In this document: positions 26,287-35,857 of the stretch, piece by piece
Position numbering within the stretch: the stretch's first letter is position 1
Layout of the letters: each line of letters starts with the position of its first letter
Translations under genes and position numbers: made by a program
Assembly: GCA_913778765.1 (NCBI GenBank)
Contig: CAJYXO010000094.1
Location: forward strand, 1-64,000
Length of the DNA stretch: 64,000 bases
Origin: an uncultured Massilia sp.
Lineage (GTDB): Bacteria; Pseudomonadota; Gammaproteobacteria; Burkholderiales; Burkholderiaceae_D
Direction of reading: 5' to 3'
The notes under the pieces: generated by a model
The model's input: the letters and a program-made list of their open reading frames with translations, nothing else
Told to the model about the DNA's origin: nothing
Database searches by the model: none

Positions 26287-29200
26287 ATGACCCAGATCTC
26301 GCCCCTGCCTTCCAGCTCGTCCACCGCCGCGGCCCCGTTCGACACCGGCCCCCTGTCCTGGGTGATCGGCGAGATCCGCGACGCCCTCGAGCGTTCGGCC
26401 AAGGCGCTGCAGGACGCGGCGGGACGCAGCCCGGAAGCCCAGCCGACCCTGCTGCTGCACGCGAAAACCCACCTGCACCAGGCTCACGGCGCGCTGCAGA
26501 TGGTCGACGTCGAGGGCGTCGACCGCCTGACCGCCGCCGCCGAGCAGGCGCTGGACCGCTTCAAGGACGGCTCGCCGGCGGTCAGCGGCGAACATGCCGA
26601 GACGGTGGCCGAGGCGTATCGGGCGCTGGTCGAATACCTGGAAGAGCTGCTGGGCGGCGCGGCGCAGCAGCCGGTGCGCCTGTTCCCCTACTACCGCGCG
26701 CTGCAGGAGCTGCTGGGCGCGGAGCGCGTGCATCCGGGCGAGATGCTGGTGTTGAATCAGGGCGCGCTCTCCCCGCCGGCGTTTGCCGGCGAGGAGAGCG
26801 CCGCGCCGGACCTGGCGGCCTGCCGCGCGCGCTTCGAGAAAGCGCTGCTGCCCTTCCTGAAGAGCGGCAGCGTCGATGCCGCCGGCGAGATGCGCGAGGC
26901 GCTGGCGCCGATCGCGCGCGCGCAGCGCGAAGCACGCCCCTACGCCTTCTGGCTGGCGATGCAGACCGTGGCCGACCTGGCCGCGCGCGGCCAGCTGGGC
27001 AGCGACATCTACCTGAAACAGCTGCTCGGCCAGATCAACCTGCAGCTGCGGCGCCTGGTGCAGGGGCATACCAGCCTGCCCGAAGCGATGCTGCGCGACG
27101 CCCTGTTCTTCGTGGCCCAGGCGAGCGAAGCGACGCCGGACGCGCGCCTGCTGCGCGATGCCTACGGCCTGGACGGCCAGGTGCCGCGCGATTACCTGGA
27201 ACGCCGCTACGGCCGCATCGACCGCGAGGCGCTGAAGGATGCCAAGGAGGCGCTGGCCCAGACCAAGGAGGGCTGGGATCGCATTGCCAGCGAAGGCGCG
27301 CCGGCGCAGGAGAGCGAGTTCGACGCCTCCCTGTCCAAGCTGGCCGGCGCCAGCGAAAAGCTGGGCGCCCCCCAGCTGGCGCAGCTGCTGCGCGAACTGG
27401 GCGATGCCGCGCGCCAGGCCGTGACCGGCGGAAGCAGTGACCAGTTCAGCATGGAGATGGCGGCGGCGATGCTGTTCGTCGAGCACGGGCTCGACCAGGT
27501 GCGCCAGCTGCCCGAGGATTTCGGCCAGCACGCCGAGGCCGTTGGCCAGCGCCTGCTGGCGCTGGCGCAGGGCGAGACGCCGCCCGAAGCGCCGGTCTGG
27601 CAGGGCGAACTGGCGCGCGAGCTGCAGCAGGGCCAGACCGTGGCCGTGCTGGCGGGCGAGATCCGCACCGGCCTGCGCCAGGTCGAAAAACTGATCGACG
27701 AATACTACGAGAACCCGGCGCGGGTCGATGCGCTGGAACAGGCCGACCCGCTGCTGCACCAGCTTGCGGGTGCGCTGTCCATCCTCGACCAGGACCAGGC
27801 CGTGCGCGCCTGCAGCCACGTGCGCGAACGCGTGCGGGAGCTGGCCGCCGGCGGCGTCGATGAGGCGGCGCGCGGGGCAGTGCTGGAAAACCTGGCCCAG
27901 AACGTCGGCGCGCTCGGCTTCTTCATCGATGCGCTGGCGCAGAACGTCGAGACGGCGCGCCGCCGCTTCCGCTTCGACGCCGGCGAAGGGCTGTTCCGCG
28001 AGCTGCCTTTCGATGCGCCGGCCGAGCCGGTCGCCGAACCCGCGCCCGCAGCCGCGATGCCGGCGGCCGCGCCGGCGCCGCTTGCGGCCGCCGAGGCGCT
28101 GCCCGCCGAAGCCGATGGCGATGCCGCGATCGAAGCCGAGCTGCTGGAAATCTTCATCGGCGAGGCGCAGGAAGTCCTGGCCGTGGTGGCGGACACGCTG
28201 CCGGCCGCGCACGCCAACCCGGACAGCCAGGAAACCCTGACCCGCCTGCGCCGTTCCTTCCACACGCTGAAAGGCAGCGGCCGCATGGTCGGCCTGGAAC
28301 AGTTCGCGCACGCCGCCGCCGCCGTCGAAAAAACCATGAACCTGTGGCTGGCCGAATCGCGCGCCGCCACGCCGGATCTGCTGGCCCTGCTGGACCGTGC
28401 GCATGCCGACCTGTCGGCCTGGGTGGCGGAACTGGCTGCCGGCGCCCGCCCGGCGCGCAGCGGCGAGCCGCTGGCCGATGCCGCTGCGCGGGTGCAGGAG
28501 GGTGGGGCGTTCGTGATGGACGAGGCGCCGGCGCCGCAGGACGAAACCGCGCTGCCGCCGAACGTGGTCGCCTTCCCGCTGGCCGAAGGGAACCTGAAGC
28601 GCATCGGCGGGCTCGAGATCCCGCTGCCGCTGTATAACATCTACCTGGGCGAGACCGACGAGTTGCTGAACGTGCTGGCGCGCGACTTTGCCGACTGGCG
28701 CGCGGACCCGCTGCGCGCGGTGTCGGCGCAGGCGCTGAAGGCGGCGCACACGCTGGGCGGCACCTCGGCCACGGTCGGCTTCCACGCGCTGCGCGAGATC
28801 GCCTTCGCGCTGGAAGAAGCGCTGCAGGTGGCGATTCCGCCGCTGACGGAAGAGCAGCGCCTGCTGCTCGACGACACCGTGGACCGCGCACGCATCATGC
28901 GCCAGGTGTTCTCGCTGGGCGAGCTGGCGCCGGCCCAGCCGGAACTGCTGGCGCGCCTGCTGGCCCTGCGCGACGAACTGGGCCGCAAGAAGGCCGACAG
29001 CGTGTTCGAGGGCGCCGATGCCGAGCTGGCGCAGCGCCTGGATGCGCTGTTCGCCGCCACCTACGACAGCATCCTGGCCGACCCGCCGCTGCCGGGCGGG
29101 CCGCTGCCGGTGCCGGAGACGTCGGCACTGCCGGCGCCGGGCCTGCGCGCGGCCGAGCCGCAGCCGGTCGATCCGGCCGTGGCCGCCGTCGACGACCTGT

Positions 29201-31692
29201 TCGATTCGTATTTCGACGACCCGTTTGCCGCGCCCAGCCTGGAACAGGCGGTGGCGCCTGAATCCGAAGCCGTGCCGGAACCGGAGCCGGAGGCGGAACC
29301 CGACACCGCGCTCGAACTGCCGGCCGAGCCGGCGCCCGCTCCCGAACCCGAGCCGGCGCCCGAGCCCGCATTCGACGGCGCCGCCAGTTTCGACACCACC
29401 CTCGACGACGAACTCGCCGCCGCCGAATCCGTAGCCGCCGTGCTGGAAGCCGAAGCCGAACCGGAACCGGTGCTGGCCGCCGAGCCGGTCTTCACCGACG
29501 AGCTGGACCCGGACCTGCTGCCGGTCTTCATGGAAGAAGCGGCCGACCTGCTGCCGCAGATCGGCAAGGACCTGCGCCAGTGGCAGCAGGCGCCGGGCGA
29601 GCACGCCGTCGCCCATGGCCTGCTGCGCGCCCTGCACACCGTGAAGGGCAGCGCCCGCATGGCCGGCGCGATGCGCCTGGGCCAGCACACGCATGCGCTG
29701 GAAACCCAGGTCGAGAACATGCTGCACGCCGGCACCACCAGCGCGGCGGCCTTCGACGAACTGCTGGCCAACTACGACCAGGCGCTGCTGCTGTTCGAAC
29801 AGCTGCAGCAGCCGGGCGGCCAGCCGGCGGCCCTGGCCCCGGCCGAGACGACCGGTACGCCGGCCGCGGCGCCATCGCAGGACCGGCGCCAGTCCGACGT
29901 GCGCGCGCCGCTGGTGCGGGTGCGCGCCGACATCCTCGACCGCATGGTCAACCAGGCCGGCGAGGTCTCGATCAGCCGGTCCAAGCTGGAGACCCAGGTC
30001 GGCTCGCTGAAGGCCTCGCTGGCCGATTTCTCGGACAACCTGGGGCGCCTGCGCCGCCAGTTGCGCGAGGTCGAGATGCAGGCCGAATCGCAGATCGCTT
30101 CGCGCCTGTCGATTGCCGGCGAACGCGAATTCGACCCGCTCGAATTCGACCGTTTCACGCGCCTGCAGGAACTGACCCGCATGATGGCCGAGAGCGTGAA
30201 CGACGTCGCCTCCTTCCACGACGGCCTGTCGCGCACGGTGGAAGCCGCGGTCGAGGACCTGGCCGCGCAGTCGCGCCTGACGCGCGAGCTGCAGCGCGAC
30301 CTGATGCGGGTGCGGATGGTGCCCTTCGCCAGCCTGTCCGAGCGCCTGTTCCGGGTCGCGCGCCAGACCGCCAAGGAGACCGACAAGCGCGTCAACCTGG
30401 ACATCCGCGGCGGCGCCGTCGAGATCGACCGCGGCGTGCTGGAACGGATGGCGGCGCCTTTCGAACACCTGCTGCGCAACGCCATCGTGCACGGCGTCGA
30501 GCCGCGTGAGCGCCGCGCGGCGAACGGCAAGCCGGACACCGGCGAGCTGCTGGTTCAGGTCAGCCAGCAGGGCAACGAGGTGCAGATCCGCTTCGCCGAC
30601 GACGGCGCCGGCCTGGACCTGGCGCGCATCCGCGCCAAGGCGCAAGCGAACGGCCTGCTCGATGCAAGCGGGCAGGTGAGCGATGCGGACGTGACCGACC
30701 TGATTTTCGAACCGGGCTTCTCGACCGCGGATGCGCTCACCGAACTGGCCGGCCGCGGCGTCGGCATGGACGTGGTGCGTTCCGAAGCGCGCGCCCTTGG
30801 CGGACGCGTGGAAGTGGTCAGCGAACCTGGCCGCGGCGCCGCCTTCACCATCCACCTGCCGCTGACCCTGGCCGTCAACCAGGTGGTGCTGGTGGCCAGC
30901 GGCCCGAAGACCTATGCCTTGCCGGCCAACCTGGTCGGGACGGTAGCGCAGGTGCGCGACGGCGAACTGGCGGCCGCGCATGCGGCAGGCACGATCGCCG
31001 TGCAGGGCGAGCAGGTGGCGCTGCGCTATCTGCCGGACCTGTTGGGCGAGCCGGGCGCGGCCAGCGGCGCGCGTTCGTCGCCGGTGCTGGTGCTGGGCAG
31101 CGGCGCGAACCGTCTGGCGCTGCAGGTCGACGAAGTCCTGGGCAACCGCGAGGTCGTGCTGAAGAACGTCGGCCCGCAACTGGCGCGCATGCCCGGCATC
31201 GCCGGCGCCACCGTGCTGGGTTCGGGCGAGATCGTGCTGATCCTGAATCCGCTGCTGCTGCCGGCCCATGGCCAGCCACGACAGCGGGTACAGGCGGCAG
31301 CGCCGACGCAGGAAAGCCGGGGCGCCACCGTCATGGTGGTCGACGATTCGCTGACCGTGCGCCGCGTCAGCCAGCGCCTGCTGGAGCGCGAAGGCTACCG
31401 CGTGCTGCTGGCCAAGGACGGCGTCGAAGCGCTCGAACTGATGCAGGCGCCGGAGACGCGGCCCGACCTGATGCTGGTCGATATCGAGATGCCGCGCATG
31501 GACGGTTTCGACCTGACCCGCAACGTGCGCGGCAACGAGGCCACGAAGGACATCCCGATCATCATGATCACCTCGCGCACCGCCGACAAGCACCGCAACC
31601 ACGCGCTGGGCCTGGGTGTGAATGCCTACTTCGGCAAGCCCTTCCAGGAAGATGTGCTGCTGGCGGCGATCGCCGGCTTACTTGCCGCCTGA
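26287..31692 (+). CDS. chpA: Hybrid chemotaxis histidine kinase ChpA/PilL
   Basis: An 1801-residue CheA-type kinase. The N-terminal ~600 residues are helical without an obvious phosphosite. Three Hpt domains follow, with phospho-histidines at 659 (FHTLKGSGRM), 821 (AHTLGGTSAT) and 1117 (LHTVKGSARM). They are joined by Pro/Glu-rich linkers. Then come the dimerisation/ATPase core (N-box HLLRNAIVHGVEPRERR, G-boxes DDGAGLDLARIRAKA and GRGVGMDVVRSEARALGG), a CheW-like domain, and a C-terminal receiver with Asp 1732 (LMLVDIEMPRMDG). Pseudomonas ChpA has more Hpt-type domains and about 2470 residues, so this is a compact form. It follows pilJ by nine bases. No pilK or chpB is adjacent. Confidence 0.93.
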   Translation: MTQISPLPSSSSTAAAPFDTGPLSWVIGEIRDALERSAKALQDAAGRSPEAQPTLLLHAKTHLHQAHGALQMVDVEGVDRLTAAAEQALDRFKDGSPAVSGEHAETVAEAYRALVEYLEELLGGAAQQPVRLFPYYRALQELLGAERVHPGEMLVLNQGALSPPAFAGEESAAPDLAACRARFEKALLPFLKSGSVDAAGEMREALAPIARAQREARPYAFWLAMQTVADLAARGQLGSDIYLKQLLGQINLQLRRLVQGHTSLPEAMLRDALFFVAQASEATPDARLLRDAYGLDGQVPRDYLERRYGRIDREALKDAKEALAQTKEGWDRIASEGAPAQESEFDASLSKLAGASEKLGAPQLAQLLRELGDAARQAVTGGSSDQFSMEMAAAMLFVEHGLDQVRQLPEDFGQHAEAVGQRLLALAQGETPPEAPVWQGELARELQQGQTVAVLAGEIRTGLRQVEKLIDEYYENPARVDALEQADPLLHQLAGALSILDQDQAVRACSHVRERVRELAAGGVDEAARGAVLENLAQNVGALGFFIDALAQNVETARRRFRFDAGEGLFRELPFDAPAEPVAEPAPAAAMPAAAPAPLAAAEALPAEADGDAAIEAELLEIFIGEAQEVLAVVADTLPAAHANPDSQETLTRLRRSFHTLKGSGRMVGLEQFAHAAAAVEKTMNLWLAESRAATPDLLALLDRAHADLSAWVAELAAGARPARSGEPLADAAARVQEGGAFVMDEAPAPQDETALPPNVVAFPLAEGNLKRIGGLEIPLPLYNIYLGETDELLNVLARDFADWRADPLRAVSAQALKAAHTLGGTSATVGFHALREIAFALEEALQVAIPPLTEEQRLLLDDTVDRARIMRQVFSLGELAPAQPELLARLLALRDELGRKKADSVFEGADAELAQRLDALFAATYDSILADPPLPGGPLPVPETSALPAPGLRAAEPQPVDPAVAAVDDLFDSYFDDPFAAPSLEQAVAPESEAVPEPEPEAEPDTALELPAEPAPAPEPEPAPEPAFDGAASFDTTLDDELAAAESVAAVLEAEAEPEPVLAAEPVFTDELDPDLLPVFMEEAADLLPQIGKDLRQWQQAPGEHAVAHGLLRALHTVKGSARMAGAMRLGQHTHALETQVENMLHAGTTSAAAFDELLANYDQALLLFEQLQQPGGQPAALAPAETTGTPAAAPSQDRRQSDVRAPLVRVRADILDRMVNQAGEVSISRSKLETQVGSLKASLADFSDNLGRLRRQLREVEMQAESQIASRLSIAGEREFDPLEFDRFTRLQELTRMMAESVNDVASFHDGLSRTVEAAVEDLAAQSRLTRELQRDLMRVRMVPFASLSERLFRVARQTAKETDKRVNLDIRGGAVEIDRGVLERMAAPFEHLLRNAIVHGVEPRERRAANGKPDTGELLVQVSQQGNEVQIRFADDGAGLDLARIRAKAQANGLLDASGQVSDADVTDLIFEPGFSTADALTELAGRGVGMDVVRSEARALGGRVEVVSEPGRGAAFTIHLPLTLAVNQVVLVASGPKTYALPANLVGTVAQVRDGELAAAHAAGTIAVQGEQVALRYLPDLLGEPGAASGARSSPVLVLGSGANRLALQVDEVLGNREVVLKNVGPQLARMPGIAGATVLGSGEIVLILNPLLLPAHGQPRQRVQAAAPTQESRGATVMVVDDSLTVRRVSQRLLEREGYRVLLAKDGVEALELMQAPETRPDLMLVDIEMPRMDGFDLTRNVRGNEATKDIPIIMITSRTADKHRNHALGLGVNAYFGKPFQEDVLLAAIAGLLAA
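26764..26801. repeat. 38-bp palindrome inside chpA coding sequence
   Basis: GCGCTCTCCCCGCCGGC (26764-26780) and its near-complement at 26785-26801 match at 16 of 17 positions around a GTTT loop. The encoded peptide ALSPPAFAGEESAA is what such palindromes give when translated. It sits in the poorly conserved N-terminal third of ChpA and resembles the intergenic palindromes of this window. Confidence 0.7.
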
Positions 31693-33123
31693 CGTGTCGC
31701 GCAAGGCGCCGAAGCGCGCCAGCGTCGCGGCGCGCGCCTGTTCGTGATCGACGATGGGATGCGGGTAATCGCGTCCCAGCACCAGGCCGGCGCGCTCCAG
31801 CAGGGCCGGTTTCGCCAGCCACGGCGCATGGATCGCCGCGCCTTCCAGCTTGCCCAGTTGCGGCAGCCAGCGGCGGATGAAGGCGCCGTCGGGATCGAAG
31901 CGCTTCGATTGCGTGACCGGATTGAAGATGCGGAACCAGGGCTGGGCGTCGCAGCCGGTCGATGCCGCCCACTGCCAGCCGCCGTTGTTCGACGACAGCT
32001 CGTAGTCGTTCAGCTTTTCCGCAAAATAGCGTTCGCCGCGCAGCCACGCGATGCCGAGGTCCTTGGTCAGGAAGCTGGCCGTCACCATGCGCAAACGGTT
32101 GTGCATGAAACCGCTGCGGTTCAGCTGCGCCATCGCCGCATCGACCAGCGGATAACCGGTGCGGCCTTCGCACCAGGCGGCGAAGGCTTCGTCGGCCCGC
32201 GCGCCTTCTTCCCACACCACCTTGTCGAACGCGGCCTTGAAGGACTGCGTCACCACGCGCGGGTGGCGCTGCAGGATCATCATGTAGAACTCGCGCCAGA
32301 TCAGTTCCGACAGCCAGGTCCTGGCGCCGTCGCCGGTTTTATCGGTCAGCAGCCGCACCAGGCGCCTGACCGACAGCGTGCCGAAGCGCAGGTGCACCGA
32401 CAGCCGCGAGGTGCTGTCGAGCGCCGGGAAGTCACGCTGCACGTGGTAGGCGTCGATGTGCTGCAGGAAGGCGTCCAGCAATTGCCGGGCGCCGTGCATG
32501 CCGGCCGGTTCGACCGGTTCCGGATGGGGCGCGAAGCCCAGTTCTTCCAGCGCGGGTAGACGATGCCCGGCGGGCGCTTTGGCCAGCGCGCCGGCCCAGG
32601 CTTCGGTCTCGAAGGGCTTCAGCGCTTCCGGATGCGCCGCCAGCCGCTTCAGCCAGGCATTCTTGTAGGGTGTGAACACGGAAAAGGGGCCGCCGGCCTG
32701 GGTCAGCACCTCGTCCTTTTCGAAGACCACCTGGTCCTTGAAGGTCTGCAGGCTGCGGCCGTCTTCTCGCAGGCGCCGCTGGACTTCGCGGTCGCGGGCG
32801 ATGGCGGCCGGTTCGTAGTCGTGGTTGGCGAATACCGATTCCGCATCCAGTTCGGCTGCCAGCTTCACGATCTCGTCTGCGGCGCGCCCATGGCGCACGA
32901 TCAGGTAAGCTCCCCATGCACGCAGGCGGGCGTCGAGCTCGGCCAGGCTGGCATGGATGAACTGCACGCGGCGGTCGTCGCGCGGCAGGGCGGCCAGGAT
33001 GTCGGTGTCGAATACGAAGACGCAAAAGACCTTGCTCGATCCGCGGAGCGCATGATGCAGCGCAGCATGGTCGTCGAACCGCAGGTCACGCCGGAACCAG
33101 ACGATAGAGTTACTTAGAGCCAT
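31678..33123 (-). CDS. phrB: Deoxyribodipyrimidine photolyase (class I)
   Basis: A 481-residue flavoprotein that uses blue light to split cyclobutane pyrimidine dimers. The N-terminal antenna domain starts MALSNSIVWFRRDLRFDDHA. The FAD domain has RLSVHLRFGTLSVRRLVRLL, ELIWREFYMMILQRHPRVV and the signature ANDYELSSNNGGWQWAAST-type block (seen as NDYELSSNNGGWQWAASTG), ending with RIFNPVTQSKRFDPDGAFIR. The start at 33123 fits the family; the frame is open 12 codons further upstream. Its last 15 bases overlap the chpA 3' end on the other strand. A cryptochrome-like role is less likely given these motifs. Confidence 0.95.
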   Translation of the reverse strand: MALSNSIVWFRRDLRFDDHAALHHALRGSSKVFCVFVFDTDILAALPRDDRRVQFIHASLAELDARLRAWGAYLIVRHGRAADEIVKLAAELDAESVFANHDYEPAAIARDREVQRRLREDGRSLQTFKDQVVFEKDEVLTQAGGPFSVFTPYKNAWLKRLAAHPEALKPFETEAWAGALAKAPAGHRLPALEELGFAPHPEPVEPAGMHGARQLLDAFLQHIDAYHVQRDFPALDSTSRLSVHLRFGTLSVRRLVRLLTDKTGDGARTWLSELIWREFYMMILQRHPRVVTQSFKAAFDKVVWEEGARADEAFAAWCEGRTGYPLVDAAMAQLNRSGFMHNRLRMVTASFLTKDLGIAWLRGERYFAEKLNDYELSSNNGGWQWAASTGCDAQPWFRIFNPVTQSKRFDPDGAFIRRWLPQLGKLEGAAIHAPWLAKPALLERAGLVLGRDYPHPIVDHEQARAATLARFGALRDTSGGK

Positions 33124-33311
33124 AAGTTTCTTCGGGTCATCTTTTGTGTGCGGAGTCAATGCGATTGACCATTTTACTGTCTACCATTCTTTCGACCGGA
33201 CGGCGCTTGGGACGTGGCTTCATGGCCGCGTAAGCAAATGGGTGTAAACTAGCGAAAAATCCAAGCTTCGTTTGGACCACCAGCGGTCGAGAGAGTGAGC
33301 CAACAGAGAGT

Positions 33312-33974
33312 ATGCGTATGAAGAAAAGTAAGGTCGGCAAGCCTCTAACCATGCCCGGGATGCCTTCGGCGTCCCCCGAGAGCCTGATGCACGCAGGCTC
33401 GGTCCAGTCTGAACTGAACCTGGCGAATCATTTCCTCATCGCCATGCCGTCGATGAATGATCCGATCTTCGGCGGCACCGTCGTGTATATCTGCGAACAC
33501 AACGACAAAGGCGTGCTCGGCGTCGTCATCAACAAGCCCACCGACATGACCATGGACGTGCTGTTCGACCGCATCGACCTCAAGGTCACGGATACCCTGC
33601 GTCCGAACGTGGTGGACGAGCCGATCATGTTCGGCGGCCCGGTGCAGGACGACCGCGGCTTCGTGCTGCATTCGCCCGGCGGCCGCTATTCGTCCTCGCT
33701 GAGCGTCACCGACGACGTCGCCTTCACCACCTCGATCGACGTGCTGGAAGCCGTCGCCAACGGCACTGGCCCGCAGCGCATGCTGGTGTCGATCGGCTAT
33801 GCCGGCTGGAGCCCGGGCCAGCTGGAAGAGGAAATCGCCCGCAACGGCTGGCTCACCGTGGGCGCCGATGCCAAGGTCCTGTTCGACCTGCCGATCGAGG
33901 AACGCTACACCGCCGCAATCAAACTGCTGGGCATCGATCCGCTCATGTTAGCGACGGAAGCCGGCCATGCGTAA
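33312..33974 (+). CDS. yqgE: YqgE/AlgH family protein
   Basis: A 220-residue UPF0301 protein. NLANHFLIAMPSMNDPIFGG, VYICEHNDKGVLGVVINKPT, MFGGPVQDDRGFVLHSP and GYAGWSPGQLEEEIARNGWL are the family blocks. The N-terminal 30 residues are an extra charged leader. In Pseudomonas, AlgH was reported as an alginate regulator, but its biochemistry is unsettled. It is first in the yqgE-ruvX-pyrR-pyrB-pyrX-plsC run and divergent from phrB across 188 bases that must hold both promoters. Confidence 0.93.
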   Translation: MRMKKSKVGKPLTMPGMPSASPESLMHAGSVQSELNLANHFLIAMPSMNDPIFGGTVVYICEHNDKGVLGVVINKPTDMTMDVLFDRIDLKVTDTLRPNVVDEPIMFGGPVQDDRGFVLHSPGGRYSSSLSVTDDVAFTTSIDVLEAVANGTGPQRMLVSIGYAGWSPGQLEEEIARNGWLTVGADAKVLFDLPIEERYTAAIKLLGIDPLMLATEAGHA

Positions 33975-33992
33975 GGGGATCGTGTCCCTGTA

Positions 33993-34388
33993 ATGGTAGA
34001 GATCGTTTTCGGATTCGACTTCGGCGTGAAGCGCATCGGTATCGCGATGGGTAACACGCTGACCGGCCAGGCACAGCCCCTGTCCGTCATCAAGGCTGTC
34101 GACAACGCGACCCGCTTCAAGCTCATCGGCGACCTCATCGCGCAGTGGAATCCCACGCGCCTGGTGGTCGGCGAACCGCGCCATCCGGACGGCGCCGAGC
34201 ACGACATGACCCTGCGCTCGCGCCGCTTCGCCAATCAGCTGCACGGCCGTTTCAGCCTGCCCGTCGACCTGGTCGACGAGCGCTACTCGTCTGCCGTGAT
34301 CCCCGCCAAGCGCGGCGAGATCATCGACGCCAAGGCCGCCGCCATCATTTTGCAACAATACTTTGACGACCATGCCAACTCCTACTGA
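33993..34388 (+). CDS. ruvX: YqgF/RuvX-like putative pre-16S rRNA nuclease
   Basis: A 131-residue RNase H-fold protein. FGFDFGVKRIGIAMGNTLTG carries the first catalytic Asp, LVVGEPRHPDGAEHD the Glu-containing strand, and LPVDLVDERYSSAVI the third acidic strand. The family was first proposed as a Holliday-junction resolvase and later shown in E. coli to process the 16S rRNA 5' end. It starts 18 bases after yqgE and its 3' end overlaps the pyrR start by 17 bases. Confidence 0.93.
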   Translation: MVEIVFGFDFGVKRIGIAMGNTLTGQAQPLSVIKAVDNATRFKLIGDLIAQWNPTRLVVGEPRHPDGAEHDMTLRSRRFANQLHGRFSLPVDLVDERYSSAVIPAKRGEIIDAKAAAIILQQYFDDHANSY

Positions 34389-34899
34389 ACCCGCCGGCGG
34401 CCACGACGCCGAGGCGCTGTACCGCAACCTGCTCGAGCAGGTGCGCGCCGGCCTCGAAGGCGTCTCCGATGCAGCCATCGTCGGCATCCACTCGGGCGGC
34501 GCCTGGCTGGCCGAACGGCTCGCCGCCGACCTCGGCCTGCAGCAGCGCCTCGGCTTCATCGACGTCTCCTTCTATCGCGACGACTATGCGAAGAAGGGCC
34601 TGCATCCGGACGTGAAGCCGACCCGCATCGACTTCAACGTCGACAGCGCCACCATCCTGCTGGTCGACGACGTGCTGGAAACCGGCCGCACGGTGCGCGC
34701 CGCGATCAACGTGCTGTTCGACTATGGCCGTCCGCAGCGTATCATGCTGGCTGCGCTGGCCGACCGTGGCGGCCGCGAGCTGCCGGTCGCAGCCGATTTC
34801 GCCGGCGTCCGCACCACGCTGCAGCCGGGCCAGTCGCTGGCCCTGTCGCGCGACAGCGCCGGCCAACTCACGCTCACGATCGAAGACGACAATGCATAA
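34372..34899 (+). CDS. pyrR: Bifunctional pyr regulator / uracil phosphoribosyltransferase PyrR
   Basis: A 175-residue PRTase-fold protein. The PRPP-binding loop is [19 protein letters not shown] near residue 97, and [19 protein letters not shown] and [12 protein letters not shown] match PyrR. In Bacillus, PyrR is an RNA-binding attenuation protein; in proteobacteria the homologue is often kept in the pyrB operon and may act mainly as uracil PRTase or a regulator. ATG at 34372 is preferred to TTG at 34363. It overlaps pyrB by eight bases. No clear pyr attenuator was found upstream of this gene. Confidence 0.9.
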   Translation: MPTPTEPAGGHDAEALYRNLLEQVRAGLEGVSDAAIVGIHSGGAWLAERLAADLGLQQRLGFIDVSFYRDDYAKKGLHPDVKPTRIDFNVDSATILLVDDVLETGRTVRAAINVLFDYGRPQRIMLAALADRGGRELPVAADFAGVRTTLQPGQSLALSRDSAGQLTLTIEDDNA

Positions 34900-35857
34900 C
34901 CCGCAACTCAACAAGAACGGCGAGCTGCAGCACCTTCTCACCATCGAAGGCCTGCCGAAGTCCATCATCAACCACATCCTCGACACCGCATCGAGCTTCG
35001 TCGGCATTTCGGACCGCGAAGTCAAGAAGGTGCCGCTCATGCGCGGCAAGAGCGTGTTCAACCTGTTCTTCGAGAACTCGACGCGCACCCGCACCACCTT
35101 CGAGATCGCCTCCAAGCGCCTGTCGGCCGACGTCATCAACCTGAACATCGCGGCGTCTTCGACTTCGAAGGGCGAGTCGCTGCTCGACACGATCGACAAC
35201 CTGGCGGCCATGCATGCCGACATGTTCGTGGTGCGCCACTCGCAGTCCGGCGCGCCCTACCTGATCGCCAAGCACCTGAACGACACGAAGCAGAACCACG
35301 TGCACGTGGTGAATGCCGGCGACGGGCGCCATGCGCACCCTACCCAGGGCCTGCTCGACATGTACACCATCCGCCACTATAAAAAGGACTTCACGAACCT
35401 GCGCGTGGCGATCGTCGGCGACATCCTGCACAGCCGCGTGGCGCGTTCGGACATCCACGCGCTGACCACGCTGGGCGTGCCGGAAGTGCGCGCGATCGGC
35501 CCGCACACCCTGCTGCCGGGCGGCCTGGAACAGATGGGCGTGCGCGTGTTCACGAACATCGAAGAGGGCCTGAAGGACGTCGACGTGATCATCATGCTGC
35601 GCCTGCAGAACGAGCGCATGTCGGGCGCGCTGCTGCCGTCGGCCGGCGAATACTTCAAGAGCTACGGCCTGACGCCGGAGCGCCTGGCGCTGGCCGCACC
35701 TGGCGCGATCGTCATGCACCCGGGACCGATGAACCGCGGCGTCGAGATCGACTCGGCGGTCGCGGATGGCGCGCAGGCGGTGATCCTGCCGCAGGTGACC
35801 TTCGGCATCGCGGTACGCATGGCGGTGATGAGCATTGTGGCGGGGACGCAGGGATGA
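34892..35857 (+). CDS. pyrB: Aspartate carbamoyltransferase catalytic subunit
   Basis: A 321-residue enzyme that makes carbamoyl-aspartate, the first committed step of pyrimidine synthesis. The carbamoyl-phosphate site is [20 protein letters not shown] near residue 52. The active-site lysine loop is [25 protein letters not shown] follows, and the C-terminal block is [18 protein letters not shown] 34892 gives [20 protein letters not shown]. Its stop overlaps the pyrX start (ATGA). No pyrI regulatory subunit is present, which fits the pyrB-pyrX type of ATCase. Confidence 0.96.
   Translation: MHNPQLNKNGELQHLLTIEGLPKSIINHILDTASSFVGISDREVKKVPLMRGKSVFNLFFENSTRTRTTFEIASKRLSADVINLNIAASSTSKGESLLDTIDNLAAMHADMFVVRHSQSGAPYLIAKHLNDTKQNHVHVVNAGDGRHAHPTQGLLDMYTIRHYKKDFTNLRVAIVGDILHSRVARSDIHALTTLGVPEVRAIGPHTLLPGGLEQMGVRVFTNIEEGLKDVDVIIMLRLQNERMSGALLPSAGEYFKSYGLTPERLALAAPGAIVMHPGPMNRGVEIDSAVADGAQAVILPQVTFGIAVRMAVMSIVAGTQG

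Noticed and set aside
24282-27440. A 1052-codon plus-strand frame overlapping pilJ and chpA
   Set aside because: Out-of-frame shadow; low-complexity Arg/Ala/Pro translation and it spans the real pilJ stop and chpA start.
24595-31602. A 2335-codon open frame antisense to pilJ and chpA
   Set aside because: High GC third positions keep the opposite strand free of stops. The translation is Arg/His/Gln-rich with no domain, while the sense strand encodes a clear MCP and CheA-type kinase.
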